Shown: positions 26,115 through 34,064 of the stretch, piece by piece
How the letters are laid out: every line of letters begins with the position of its first letter
Position numbering within the stretch: position 1 is the first letter of the stretch
Assembly: GCA_902167325.1 (NCBI GenBank)
Contig: LR632930.1
Coordinates: forward strand, 3,782,001-3,846,000
DNA: 64,000 nt
Reading direction: 5' to 3'
From: Chitinophaga pinensis
Lineage (GTDB): Bacteria > Bacteroidota > Bacteroidia > Chitinophagales > Chitinophagaceae
Made by a program: the position numbers and the translations under genes
Notes under the pieces: model-generated
Databases searched by the model: none
What the model was told of the DNA's origin: nothing
Seen by the model: only the letters and a program-made list of their open reading frames with translations

Positions 26115-26750
26115 ATGCATCAGCAGTCAGTCAAGAAGCGGTTCGAGTCGTGCTGTGTAGCCTGCGATACCTGGATTATCGCCTACCAGTCCTCCGCACT
26201 CCCTCACACGGTATACCTTGTTTGGTATACGGACAGGGCGAGTGGAGACAGGCTGCTTATGCATAAAGAAGGTCCGGTTTTCACATCAGCGGCGCCTGAA
26301 CGTGTAGCTGCTGCGGCAGATGCGCAGTTGCCCGGCCTGGTATACCATCCCCGGTTTACGCAATGGCTGGAAAGGGTAGTGGATCTCACCCCGTCGGTCT
26401 GCAACAGTTACGATGCTGATTACATTGAAACGGCATTGGGGAGCCGGCGCAGGCTGAGCCTCAAAGCCATGGATGCCCTTTCTAACTTCATTGATCTTTT
26501 TGGTGATTATGCGAACAGTCTGGAGAATGTAACCCACTTACAGGCATTCCGCGAGAACCCCGTCATCGAATCATATATTTCCCATTATTACAGGTTCATT
26601 TTCTGGCCCCGGCTGCAGCATGGTGCTAAGTTTAAAGATGCGGAAAGGCCCGCACTTGAAACGGATCACAGTGCATTGCTGGCAGTGTTTAGAGATATGA
26701 GAAAGCAATTTGAATCTGGTTTACAAAGTTTATCCGGAAACGATCTATAA
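26115..26750 (+). CDS. Hypothetical cytoplasmic protein
   Basis: 211 residues, no signal peptide or membrane segment. Mixed alpha/beta N-terminal half ('HTVYLVWYTDRASGDRLLMHKEG') and a helical second half with many aromatic residues ('SHYYRFIFWPRLQH'). No family or catalytic motif recognised. The DUF5362-like gene starts 11 bp downstream on the same strand, so the two may be co-transcribed. Confidence 0.65.
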   Translation: MHQQSVKKRFESCCVACDTWIIAYQSSALPHTVYLVWYTDRASGDRLLMHKEGPVFTSAAPERVAAAADAQLPGLVYHPRFTQWLERVVDLTPSVCNSYDADYIETALGSRRRLSLKAMDALSNFIDLFGDYANSLENVTHLQAFRENPVIESYISHYYRFIFWPRLQHGAKFKDAERPALETDHSALLAVFRDMRKQFESGLQSLSGNDL

Positions 26751-26761
26751 AACCTAGAAAA

Positions 26762-27229
26762 ATGGAAAATCAAAACCTGTTCGACCTCCACATCGACGAA
26801 GAAAGCGCCCGTTACCTCAAAGAAACCGCCAAATGGGGCCGCTTCCTTGCCATTGTAGCATTCATCATGATTGGCTTTTATGTGCTGGCATTGCTGTTTG
26901 GCCTGATGGCAGGCGGTGCAATGACCGGTGGTTTTGAAGCCGAGTATTCCACTACGAATCCTTTTGCAGCAGCTATGGGCACAGGCGTTGGCGTGGCATT
27001 TTTTATCGCTTACCTCGCACTGTTGACAGTTCCTGTAGTGTACCTGTACCGTTTTTCCACCCGCATTAAAACTGCGCTGGAAGGTAATGATCAGACTACA
27101 CTGACAAATTCTTTCGGTAACCTGAAATCGATGTTCAAGTTTTACGGCATCTTAATGATCGTAATGCTGGGCCTTATTGCACTTGCATTCATCGTCATGG
27201 TGATTACACTGGGCACTGCCGGTTTCTGA
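26762..27229 (+). CDS. DUF5362-like membrane protein
   Basis: 155 residues. After a short acidic N-terminus ('DLHIDEESARYLKETAKWGRFLA') there are about four hydrophobic segments with an amphipathic 'FSTRIKTALEGNDQTTLTNSFGNLKSMFKFYG' loop before the last one. This order is typical of the DUF5362 family found in many Bacteroidota. Function unknown. It ends just before a strong terminator. Confidence 0.8.
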   Translation: MENQNLFDLHIDEESARYLKETAKWGRFLAIVAFIMIGFYVLALLFGLMAGGAMTGGFEAEYSTTNPFAAAMGTGVGVAFFIAYLALLTVPVVYLYRFSTRIKTALEGNDQTTLTNSFGNLKSMFKFYGILMIVMLGLIALAFIVMVITLGTAGF

Positions 27230-27250
27230 TAAAAACTGATGTAAATTATG

Positions 27251-27285
27251 GAAGAAAAGCCCCTGCAATGGGGCTTCTTCTATTT
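27251..27285 (+). terminator. Intrinsic terminator
   Basis: GAAGAAAAGCCCC pairs with GGGGCTTCTTC around a short loop and is followed by TATTT, 21 bp after the DUF5362-like gene. The first ATG of the next ORF (27268) lies inside the hairpin. Confidence 0.8.
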
Positions 27286-27297
27286 AATACCTTGCTT

Positions 27298-27768
27298 ATG
27301 CTTCCATTAGTTTCCCGTTTTAGTTTTTATGCTTATGCTTCAGGATTAGGCTCGCTGATTGCCCCTTTCGTTGTTGCCTGCTTTTTTATCTATACCATGT
27401 TAGGGAATTATATGGAGTTATTTAACACTGTCCCTGTAATGATGGTAGCTTTTCCTTTATCTATAATAGGTGCCCTGGTTTTTTGGTTTGTGGTTATCCG
27501 TAAATGGTTATTACAACTGGAGGTTTCTGATTACAGTATTAAGACCCGGGATACATTCGGCAAAGGCAGTCAAAAGGAATGGTTGTACAATGAGTTGGAA
27601 GGTTATTCCATCAAGTTGAGGCAAATGAAGAGTAAAGGGGAAGTAGAGCAGCTCACTGTCTGGCAAAAAGGAAAGAAAGCCTTTGTACTGATCGAGCCGA
27701 TGTTTACCAATTATGCGGAATTGAAATCGGCTGTTATAGCGAAATTAAAAGTGATTACCCCGGCTTAA
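27298..27768 (+). CDS. Membrane-anchored protein, tandem paralogue 1
   Basis: About 156 residues from the ATG at 27298; the frame opens at an ATG at 27268, inside the terminator, so I prefer the later start, though this is not certain. Two hydrophobic segments are followed by a cytoplasmic C-terminal domain of about 85 residues ('LQLEVSDYSIKTRDTFGKGSQKEWLYNELEGYS...WQKGKKAFVLIEPMFTNYAELKSAV') with the look of a small PH-like beta domain. The following gene is clearly its paralogue. Function unknown. Confidence 0.6.
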   Translation: MLPLVSRFSFYAYASGLGSLIAPFVVACFFIYTMLGNYMELFNTVPVMMVAFPLSIIGALVFWFVVIRKWLLQLEVSDYSIKTRDTFGKGSQKEWLYNELEGYSIKLRQMKSKGEVEQLTVWQKGKKAFVLIEPMFTNYAELKSAVIAKLKVITPA

Positions 27769-27784
27769 ACTATTAAACTTCCTG

Positions 27785-28261
27785 ATGATGAATTCTAATT
27801 CTAAATTTCATAAATACGCTTATTCCCTACTTTGGATACCTGTTGCGATACCCGCCATTGTCGTGGGCTGCGGGGTATTCTTACTCAGGGACGAAAGCCG
27901 ATTTGCAGCAGTGCTGAAAAACTCGCCAAATGTTATTTACTTAGTTATAGCAACTTTGATAATTATGACAGGTTTCTGGATCTATTTATTCCACACCCGC
28001 ATGTTACAACTGGAGTTGTCTGAACACAGCATTAAGGCCAGGGGTTTTTATGGCCGTGGCGGAATGAAGGAATGGCTGTTTTATGATCTGGAGGGTTATT
28101 CATTGGAGAAGCATGCGCAAAAGAATAAGGATGTTGTTGAATATTTAACCATTTGGAAAGGCGGAAAGAAGGTCTTTATGTTGGTGGATTCTTATTATAG
28201 TAACTATGATGATTTGAAATCTGCGATTACTTCAAAGGTGAAATTGATGGGTGCTGAATAG
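27785..28261 (+). CDS. Membrane-anchored protein, tandem paralogue 2
   Basis: 158 residues, two transmembrane segments (about 12-34 and 54-76), then the same soluble domain as its neighbour: 'LQLELSEHSIKARGFYGRGGMKEWLFYDLEGYS' and 'IWKGGKKVFMLVDSYYSNYDDLKSAI'. The two genes are 16 bp apart and arose by duplication. Both soluble parts look like a PH-type domain, which might bind lipid or protein at the membrane; that is inference. Confidence 0.7.
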   Translation: MMNSNSKFHKYAYSLLWIPVAIPAIVVGCGVFLLRDESRFAAVLKNSPNVIYLVIATLIIMTGFWIYLFHTRMLQLELSEHSIKARGFYGRGGMKEWLFYDLEGYSLEKHAQKNKDVVEYLTIWKGGKKVFMLVDSYYSNYDDLKSAITSKVKLMGAE

Positions 28262-28296
28262 TAAAGCATCTTACTACATTCAGGTTGCAATATTGC

Positions 28297-28330
28297 AAAA
28301 AGGCCGCCCCACTACCGGGCGGCCCTTTTC
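28297..28330. terminator. Bidirectional intrinsic terminator
   Basis: GGCCGCCC / GGGCGGCC stem with a 7-nt loop, flanked by an A-run on the left and CTTTTC on the right, between the convergent paralogue-2 gene and the GT20/HAD gene. Confidence 0.88.
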
Positions 28331-28355
28331 GTATTTTTCATTTTTCAATCCTGTG

Positions 28356-30611
28356 TTATGAATGCGCGAGGCTCAGGTTGTAGGCGTGTACGCCACTAAG
28401 CTCCTGCATGAATTCTTCCGCCCAGTACTCAATGTTGTAATGGCTGATGTTCTCAAACAACCGCTGCATACGGATCTGGCGCTCCTGCTTGTTCATGGCA
28501 ACTGCCCGCAGCAGGGAGTCTGTCATGGATACGTTATCGTATGGGTTGGTCATGATGGCATCACCCATTTCTACCGATGCGCCGGCGAATTCTGATAATA
28601 CCAGTACGCCTTCCGATTCAGGGTTTTGTCCCTGAACGGCTACGTATTCTTTTGCAACGAGGTTCAGTCCATCGCGAAGCGGAGTGATCCAGGCAATGTC
28701 TGCGATGGCGTAATAGGCTATCACTTCTTCGAAAGAGAAGGAGCGGAAGAAGAAATGAATGGGTACCCAGTCAATTGTAGAATATTTCCCGTTAATCATT
28801 CCGATAAGCTGTTCCAGCTCCTGCTGTACCTGTTCATAGATTTTCATTCCTTTCGCCGGAGGCGTACAGATGTTGATCAGCTCCACTTTACCATGCAGGT
28901 TGGGATGCTCTTCGAGGAACTGGGCGTATGCTTTGATCTTCTCGAGCGGCCCTTTTACGTAATCAAGCCTTTCGATACTGAGGATCGTTTTCTTGCCAAG
29001 CGTATTTTTCTTCAGCTGCACGATGAGTTCTTTGGTGCTGTCCTGCTGCAGGAGTTCGCCGATGTAATCGACGTGTACCCCTACCGGGTTAGCACCGAGC
29101 CTCACCTTGCGGCGGCCGGTATCAATTTCCCGTGTCATGGTTCCTGTGCCCATGGCGGAGCTGTAAGTGAGGAAGCGCGGGGCGCAGCTTACGGTTTCTG
29201 TGATCTTCACCGGCATAAGGCTTTTCACTACATCCACGAAATTCTCCACGTAGCGCGGGATGTGGAAGCTCACATAATCGCACTGGAGCAGACTGTGGAT
29301 GATCTCTGAGCGCCAGGGGATTACATTGAAGGTGTTGGCCGCGGGGAAGGCGGTATGATGGAAGAAGCCGATCTTCAGATCGGGGCGTAGCTGGCGGAGG
29401 TAGCCGGGTACCATCCACAAGTTGTAATCGTGGATCCAGATCATGGCATTGGGTGCGGCTTCTTTCGCGGCTTTCTCTGCGAAAATGCGGTTCACTTTCA
29501 GGTAGTGCGCCCAATGTTCATGGTTGAACTGGGCTTTCTCCACAAAAGCGAATATGGCAGGCCAGAAGGCCTCTTTTGAGAATACTTTATAGAAGATATC
29601 GATGTCTCCCTTCTGCAGCATAACCGGACTGGCTTCCAGGTTGGGATACTCATCCCGGTCGATGTGGAAGTTAGCGTCTGACGAAGGATTTTCTTCATCC
29701 GCTTCCTGCCAGGCGATCCATAAACCCGGTCTGCCCGACTTAAAGAAGTTCGTCAGCGTGGGGAGGATGCCATTAGGGCTTTTAGGTTTTCGGCGGATGA
29801 GTTCACCGTCTTCCACGGCAGTTTCGAAGGGGAAGCGGTGGTACAGCATTACCAGCTGGGTGGATTCTGCGGGAGGGGCAGTGGGTGCTGCATGCCCGTA
29901 GAATGGCCTGAAGTCCTCAATATGGCGTAATGCTTCGAGGATACCGCCAGCGCCGGGGGTATTGGCGATGTAAGTGTCTTTCTGGTCAGAAACAGCCCTT
30001 ACGAGGGCAGGCTCGGCAGCGCCTACCACTACTCCGCGGAAACCACGGCCGTAGAGGGACAGATCGTTGAGGGTATCGCCTGCTACGAGGATCTCACTGT
30101 CCGGTACCTGCAGGAGGTCTGCAAGCTGCCGCAAGGTGGCGCCCTTATTTACAGAGGGGGGCAGCACATCGAGGAACTTGTTGGCGGACAGGATGATGTC
30201 GCAGCCGAGGGCTGCTTCAAGGCGGGTGATTTCCGCCTTAATAGAAGGGTCATCGAAGTAAAAGGAGCAACGGCGCTGCTGGGGCACCGGTTGAAGACGG
30301 ATGCCTTTTACTTCATTCATTTGTTCCATCACCGCCTGGTTTCCCGGCCATTTCAGCTCAATATTGTTCTGGATAGGCTGAATGGGCAGGAGGGTATGGC
30401 CGTCGAGGACGGTGGCCCCTACATCGCAAATGATGTAATCAGGTGTGGGAATAACAGGGTCTGCCAGAAGCGGGAGAACGGTCTCCACTCCGCGGCCTGT
30501 TACAAAGATGAGCCGGAAGTCAGTGTTTTGCCGGATCAGGGCATACAACTGTTCTTTATGGGTCTGACTTCCTCCCAGGAATGTTCCGTCTAAATCGGTC
30601 GCAAGGATCAT
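28356..30611 (-). CDS. Bifunctional HAD phosphatase / GT20 synthase, probable glucosylglycerol-phosphate synthase-phosphatase
   Basis: 751 residues from the ATG at 30611 ('MILATDLDGTFLGG'); the longer frame starts within the promoter region. Residues 1 to about 245 are a HAD phosphatase of the sucrose-phosphatase-like type (Asp6/Asp8; 'VAGDTLNDLSLY'). From about 265 to the end is a GT20 domain. Its acceptor-side motifs read 'WIHDYNLWMVPGYLRQ' and 'FFHHTAFPAANTFNVIPWR', which resemble GgpS more than trehalose-6-phosphate synthase (usually 'HDYHL'). The order phosphatase-then-synthase and the length match GgpPS fusions of heterotrophic bacteria. It would make the osmolyte glucosylglycerol from ADP-glucose and glycerol-3-phosphate. 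Trehalose synthesis remains the alternative. Confidence 0.75.
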   Translation of the reverse strand: MILATDLDGTFLGGSQTHKEQLYALIRQNTDFRLIFVTGRGVETVLPLLADPVIPTPDYIICDVGATVLDGHTLLPIQPIQNNIELKWPGNQAVMEQMNEVKGIRLQPVPQQRRCSFYFDDPSIKAEITRLEAALGCDIILSANKFLDVLPPSVNKGATLRQLADLLQVPDSEILVAGDTLNDLSLYGRGFRGVVVGAAEPALVRAVSDQKDTYIANTPGAGGILEALRHIEDFRPFYGHAAPTAPPAESTQLVMLYHRFPFETAVEDGELIRRKPKSPNGILPTLTNFFKSGRPGLWIAWQEADEENPSSDANFHIDRDEYPNLEASPVMLQKGDIDIFYKVFSKEAFWPAIFAFVEKAQFNHEHWAHYLKVNRIFAEKAAKEAAPNAMIWIHDYNLWMVPGYLRQLRPDLKIGFFHHTAFPAANTFNVIPWRSEIIHSLLQCDYVSFHIPRYVENFVDVVKSLMPVKITETVSCAPRFLTYSSAMGTGTMTREIDTGRRKVRLGANPVGVHVDYIGELLQQDSTKELIVQLKKNTLGKKTILSIERLDYVKGPLEKIKAYAQFLEEHPNLHGKVELINICTPPAKGMKIYEQVQQELEQLIGMINGKYSTIDWVPIHFFFRSFSFEEVIAYYAIADIAWITPLRDGLNLVAKEYVAVQGQNPESEGVLVLSEFAGASVEMGDAIMTNPYDNVSMTDSLLRAVAMNKQERQIRMQRLFENISHYNIEYWAEEFMQELSGVHAYNLSLAHS

Positions 30612-30693
30612 ACGTGTGTTTTTGGTGATAGAATATGTCTGAAAGCCACTAATGGGCTGAATATGAGAGGGGTTACGGGTTGGATAGCTGGTG

Positions 30694-30723
30694 CAAAGGT
30701 ACGAAGAAATGCCCGCAGGGAAA
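30694..30723 (-). promoter_or_regulatory. Putative promoter of the GT20/HAD gene
   Basis: On the minus strand TTTC-N18-TACCTTTG; the -7 element fits TAnnTTTG exactly and the -33 element has one mismatch to TTTG. It would give a leader of about 75 nt. Confidence 0.5.
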
Positions 30724-30757
30724 GGTGACAACTTGGCAAAAATGGTGACTATTAGAC

Positions 30758-30790
30758 ATTGTTACATCCATAGTTTTTTATTATCTTGGC
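30758..30790 (+). promoter_or_regulatory. Putative promoter of the acyl-CoA synthetase gene
   Basis: ATTG-N21-TATCTTGG, one mismatch in each half relative to TTTG / TAnnTTTG, ending 4 bp before the ATG at 30795. It would give a very short leader. Confidence 0.35.
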
Positions 30791-30794
30791 TATA

Positions 30795-32588
30795 ATGATA
30801 CAGCCAAAACGATTATTCGACGCGGTAGCTTACCAGCTGGAGAAATTCCCTAAACCAGACATGGTTGCCTCAAAGATTGACGGCAACTGGAAGCCTTACA
30901 GCACAGCAGCAGTGCAGGAAAACGCATCACGCCTCGCAGCAGGGCTTCTTGCCCTCGGGGTTGGTGGTAATGACATGACGGAGGAAGGGGCGGATAAAAT
31001 CGCCATCATTTCCAATAACAGACCCGAATGGATTTTTACCGACCTCGCTGTTCAGCAGACAGGTGCTGTCCTGGTACCGCTTTATCCCACTACCAATCCA
31101 CTGGAAGTAAAGTTCATCCTCAACGATTCGGCAGTGAAGTACATTTTCGTGAGTAACCAGGAAATGTATGATAAGATCAATGACCTGAAAGCTGAAGTGC
31201 CTTCGCTGAAAGGTATCTTTTCCTTTGATCCCGTGAACGGTGCCCCTCACTGGAGTGAAGTGACCGCAAAGGCTACGCCTGCGCTGGAAGCGGAAGTAAA
31301 ACACATCGCTTCCCAGATCCCCGATGAGCATCTTGCCACCATCATCTATACCAGTGGCACCACAGGTACGCCCAAAGGCGTAATGCTTACCCATAAAAAT
31401 ATTGTCAGCAACGTATACTTTTCCAAAGCCAGCTTCCCTTTCCCGGATGCCCCGGAAACACGCGTACTCAGCTTTCTGCCGCTCAACCACATCTTCGAGA
31501 AGATGGTTACCTACATTTACCTCTTCAGCGGTATCAGTATCTATTATGCAGAGAGCATGGATAAGATCGCTGATAACCTCCGCGAAGTGAAGCCTGATGG
31601 CTTTACCACCGTACCCCGCCTGCTCGAGAAAGTGTATGAGAAAATAATGAGTAAGGGCAATGAGCTTACCGGTATCAAACGCGGACTCTTCTTCTGGGCT
31701 GTGGCACTGGGTAAGAAGTATGATAATAATATCAGCGGTGGTCCCTGGTACAACATCCAGCTGGCTATTGCCAATAAGCTCATCTTCAGCAAATGGCGTG
31801 AAGCACTTGGTGGTAAGATCTCGTTCATCGTTACCGGTGGCGCCGCAGCTTCAGAAAGCCTGCTGCGCATCTTCAATGCTGCTCAGATACCTGTATATGA
31901 AGGGTACGGGCCAACAGAGAATAGCCCGGTTATCAGCGTGAACCGCCGTCACCCTGCAGGGCTTACCCGCTTCGGTACAACCGGTCCGCTCATTGACGGG
32001 GTGGAACTGAAGTTTACGGAAGAAGGGGAGATCTGTGTACGGGGTACATCAGTTATGAAAGGCTATTACAAACGCCCCGATCTTACCGATGAAACGGTAA
32101 TAGACGGATGGCTGCATACCGGTGATATCGGAACCCTTGTAGATGGTAAGTTCCTGAAGATCACCGATCGTAAGAAGGAGTTGTTCAAGACCAGCGGCGG
32201 CAAGTATGTTGCTCCGCAGCCTATTGAGAATAAGATGAAGGAAAGCCCCTTCATTGAGCAGATCATGGTAGTAGGCAATGAGCGTAAATTCGTAAGCGCA
32301 CTGATCGTACCATCATTCAATTTGCTCAAACAGTGGATGGGACAGAACCATGTTCCCTTTACGACAAATGAAGAGGCCGTGAAAAACCCACAGGTGCTGG
32401 AGATGTTCCAGAAAGTGGTGGACCGTTACAACGCCAACTTCAACCATGTGGAGCAGGTGAAGAAATTTGCCCTTATGGAACGTGAATGGGGCGTGGATTC
32501 CGGAGAAATGACGCCTAAGCTCAGTCTCCGCCGCAAGATTATCCTCGACAAATACAAGAACATTATCGACGGGATTTACAGCGTCTGA
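30795..32588 (+). CDS. Long-chain acyl-CoA synthetase (AMP-forming)
   Basis: 597 residues from the ATG at 30795; an in-frame TTG at 30786 overlaps the promoter-like element. ANL-superfamily motifs: P-loop 'IIYTSGTTGTPKGVML', 'VYEGYGPTENSPVIS' (A5) and 'WLHTGDIGTLVDGKFLKITDRKKELFKTSGGKYVAP', typical of the FadD15/ACSL group with its 'GGKYVAP' loop. It activates long-chain fatty acids to acyl-CoA for degradation or membrane lipid synthesis, at the cytoplasmic face of the membrane. Single gene with its own terminator. Confidence 0.93.
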   Translation: MIQPKRLFDAVAYQLEKFPKPDMVASKIDGNWKPYSTAAVQENASRLAAGLLALGVGGNDMTEEGADKIAIISNNRPEWIFTDLAVQQTGAVLVPLYPTTNPLEVKFILNDSAVKYIFVSNQEMYDKINDLKAEVPSLKGIFSFDPVNGAPHWSEVTAKATPALEAEVKHIASQIPDEHLATIIYTSGTTGTPKGVMLTHKNIVSNVYFSKASFPFPDAPETRVLSFLPLNHIFEKMVTYIYLFSGISIYYAESMDKIADNLREVKPDGFTTVPRLLEKVYEKIMSKGNELTGIKRGLFFWAVALGKKYDNNISGGPWYNIQLAIANKLIFSKWREALGGKISFIVTGGAAASESLLRIFNAAQIPVYEGYGPTENSPVISVNRRHPAGLTRFGTTGPLIDGVELKFTEEGEICVRGTSVMKGYYKRPDLTDETVIDGWLHTGDIGTLVDGKFLKITDRKKELFKTSGGKYVAPQPIENKMKESPFIEQIMVVGNERKFVSALIVPSFNLLKQWMGQNHVPFTTNEEAVKNPQVLEMFQKVVDRYNANFNHVEQVKKFALMEREWGVDSGEMTPKLSLRRKIILDKYKNIIDGIYSV

Positions 32589-32600
32589 TCATATAATTCA

Positions 32601-32628
32601 GGGCCGGCAAAGCAGCGCCGGCCCTTTT
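32601..32628 (+). terminator. Intrinsic terminator
   Basis: GGGCCGGC / GCCGGCCC stem with an 8-nt loop and a TTTT tail, 12 bp after the acyl-CoA synthetase stop. Confidence 0.88.
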
Positions 32629-32634
32629 CTCCTG

Positions 32635-32666
32635 CTTGCCCCATACCGACAAACCCGTTAACTTTG
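32635..32666 (+). promoter_or_regulatory. Putative promoter of the GNAT gene (short or no leader)
   Basis: CTTG-N20-TAACTTTG; the -7 half is a perfect TAnnTTTG. It ends only 4 bp before the ATG at 32671, so the transcript would start at or very near the start codon. Confidence 0.5.
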
Positions 32667-32670
32667 TGAT

Positions 32671-33234
32671 ATGATACGCCCAGCTACCCCTAACGATGCG
32701 CCCGTAGCAGTACCGCTGCTTTTCCTGGCCATGGAGGAAATCGCCCGCAAGCTCTCCGGAACCAATGATATGCAGGTAGTGACCCACATTTTCGAACACC
32801 TCTTCCGCGAGCGGGGTAATCAATACAGCTATGAGAATGCACTGATTTTTGAAGGGGAAAAAGGCCCTGCAGGTATGATTCTCGGATACGATGGCGGCAA
32901 ACTGCACGACCTCCGCAAGCCCGTACTCGATTATATCCGCTGGCAGACGGGCGCTGGCATTTGTCCGGAAGATGAAACCCAGCCCGGAGAGTTTTACCTA
33001 GACAGTATCGCAGTGGCGCCCGGCAACCAGGGTAAAGGCATCGGCAGCCAGCTGATTGGTGCTGCTACCCAAAAGGCAGCCACAGAAGGCCTGCCCCGTG
33101 CCGGTCTTCTTGTAAGTACCGATAACCCTGCAGCTCAGCGCCTGTATGAGCGCATGGGCTTTAAGGTGGAATACACTATACCCTTTGCGGGCGGGCGTTA
33201 TCACCACCTCGTTAAAAATCTGCAGGAGGCATAG
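32671..33234 (+). CDS. GNAT-family N-acetyltransferase
   Basis: 187 residues. The acetyl-CoA-binding motif A is clear: 'FYLDSIAVAPGNQGKGIGSQLIGAA' (V-x-x-x-x-Q/R-x-x-G-x-G), followed by the motif B-like 'NPAAQRLYERMGFKVEYTIPF'. The N-terminus 'MIRPATPNDAP' is the usual GNAT start. Cytoplasmic. The acceptor substrate is not evident. No operon partner: a terminator lies upstream and a new gene starts 48 bp downstream. Confidence 0.9.
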   Translation: MIRPATPNDAPVAVPLLFLAMEEIARKLSGTNDMQVVTHIFEHLFRERGNQYSYENALIFEGEKGPAGMILGYDGGKLHDLRKPVLDYIRWQTGAGICPEDETQPGEFYLDSIAVAPGNQGKGIGSQLIGAATQKAATEGLPRAGLLVSTDNPAAQRLYERMGFKVEYTIPFAGGRYHHLVKNLQEA

Positions 33235-33282
33235 TACTTTCTGCCCAAACGCGCGTCTCCCTTACTTAACCTGACTATTTAC

Positions 33283-33969
33283 ATGCTGAAATCACTTTTC
33301 CCATTTTGCTTCACGATAATTTCCCTGCCGGCCTTTGCCGCTCATCCGGAAACGTTTGCAATTGAAGATTCCATCCGCCTGAAAGTACTCCCCCGCGCCC
33401 TCACTGTAGACCCCTCCAAAGGCACGTTGAAGGCCACGGCGGATAACGGGTTCATACTCCATGCCAACAAGCAGACAGACCTTTATTCATTCGTAGACAG
33501 CAGCTTTTACGTGCACCAGGTACCAATGGCTACCTTCCGGGCCGATGAGCAGTTTATCTTCTCCGCCCGGGTACGTCCCGATTGCAAAGCCCTTTACGAT
33601 GGCGGCGCTTTAATCCTTTATACAGACTCTTCCAACTGGGCCAAACTGCTGATCGAGAAAATGGACGACGGGCGTATAATGCTGGGTTCGTCCCTCGTTA
33701 CCGGCCGTGTTACTGACGACAGCTATCACCGTGCCGTAAATGCACCCGAAGTATATGTAAAAGCAGCCCGCTCGGGTAATATCTACTGCTTTTACTTCTC
33801 TGAAGACGGTAAAAAGTGGCAATTGCTGCGCACTTTCCGCTACCGTAACCCTGCAGGACTCCGGATCGGTTTCTATGCCCAATCACCCAAAGGTGAAGGA
33901 ATGGAGCTGCAGGTAACTGATGTTAAATACCGGCCCGAAGCCTTTAAGGATTTCTTCTCCGGGGAATAA
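33283..33969 (+). CDS. Secreted DUF1349-like (concanavalin-like) protein
   Basis: 228 residues with a signal peptide (1 to about 19, '...LPAFAA'). The mature part fits the DUF1349 jelly-roll family: 'LYSFVDSSFYVHQVPMATFRADEQFIFSARVRP', 'YDGGALILYTDSSNWAKLLIEKMDDG' and 'GLRIGFYAQSPKGEGMELQVTDV'. The family is often associated with glycan binding or carbohydrate metabolism, but its activity is not established here. Periplasmic or cell-surface location is expected. Confidence 0.82.
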   Translation: MLKSLFPFCFTIISLPAFAAHPETFAIEDSIRLKVLPRALTVDPSKGTLKATADNGFILHANKQTDLYSFVDSSFYVHQVPMATFRADEQFIFSARVRPDCKALYDGGALILYTDSSNWAKLLIEKMDDGRIMLGSSLVTGRVTDDSYHRAVNAPEVYVKAARSGNIYCFYFSEDGKKWQLLRTFRYRNPAGLRIGFYAQSPKGEGMELQVTDVKYRPEAFKDFFSGE

Positions 33970-34032
33970 CATTCCCTTGCCATTCATCCATTAATCCGAT
34001 GTCTGAATGACAATTATCCTATTTTGTCACGA

Positions 34033-34040
34033 TAACTTTG
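34033..34040 (+). promoter_or_regulatory. Putative -7 promoter element of the outer-membrane barrel gene
   Basis: TAACTTTG is a perfect TAnnTTTG match 24 bp before the ATG at 34065. No well-spaced TTTG was found upstream. Confidence 0.4.
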
Positions 34041-34064
34041 ATAAAAATTCGGGACTAAATAGCG

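Noticed and set aside
30612..30731. N-terminal extension of the GT20/HAD protein by 40 residues
   Set aside because: It runs through the predicted promoter; the HAD motif DLDGT belongs near residue 6, as with the ATG at 30611.
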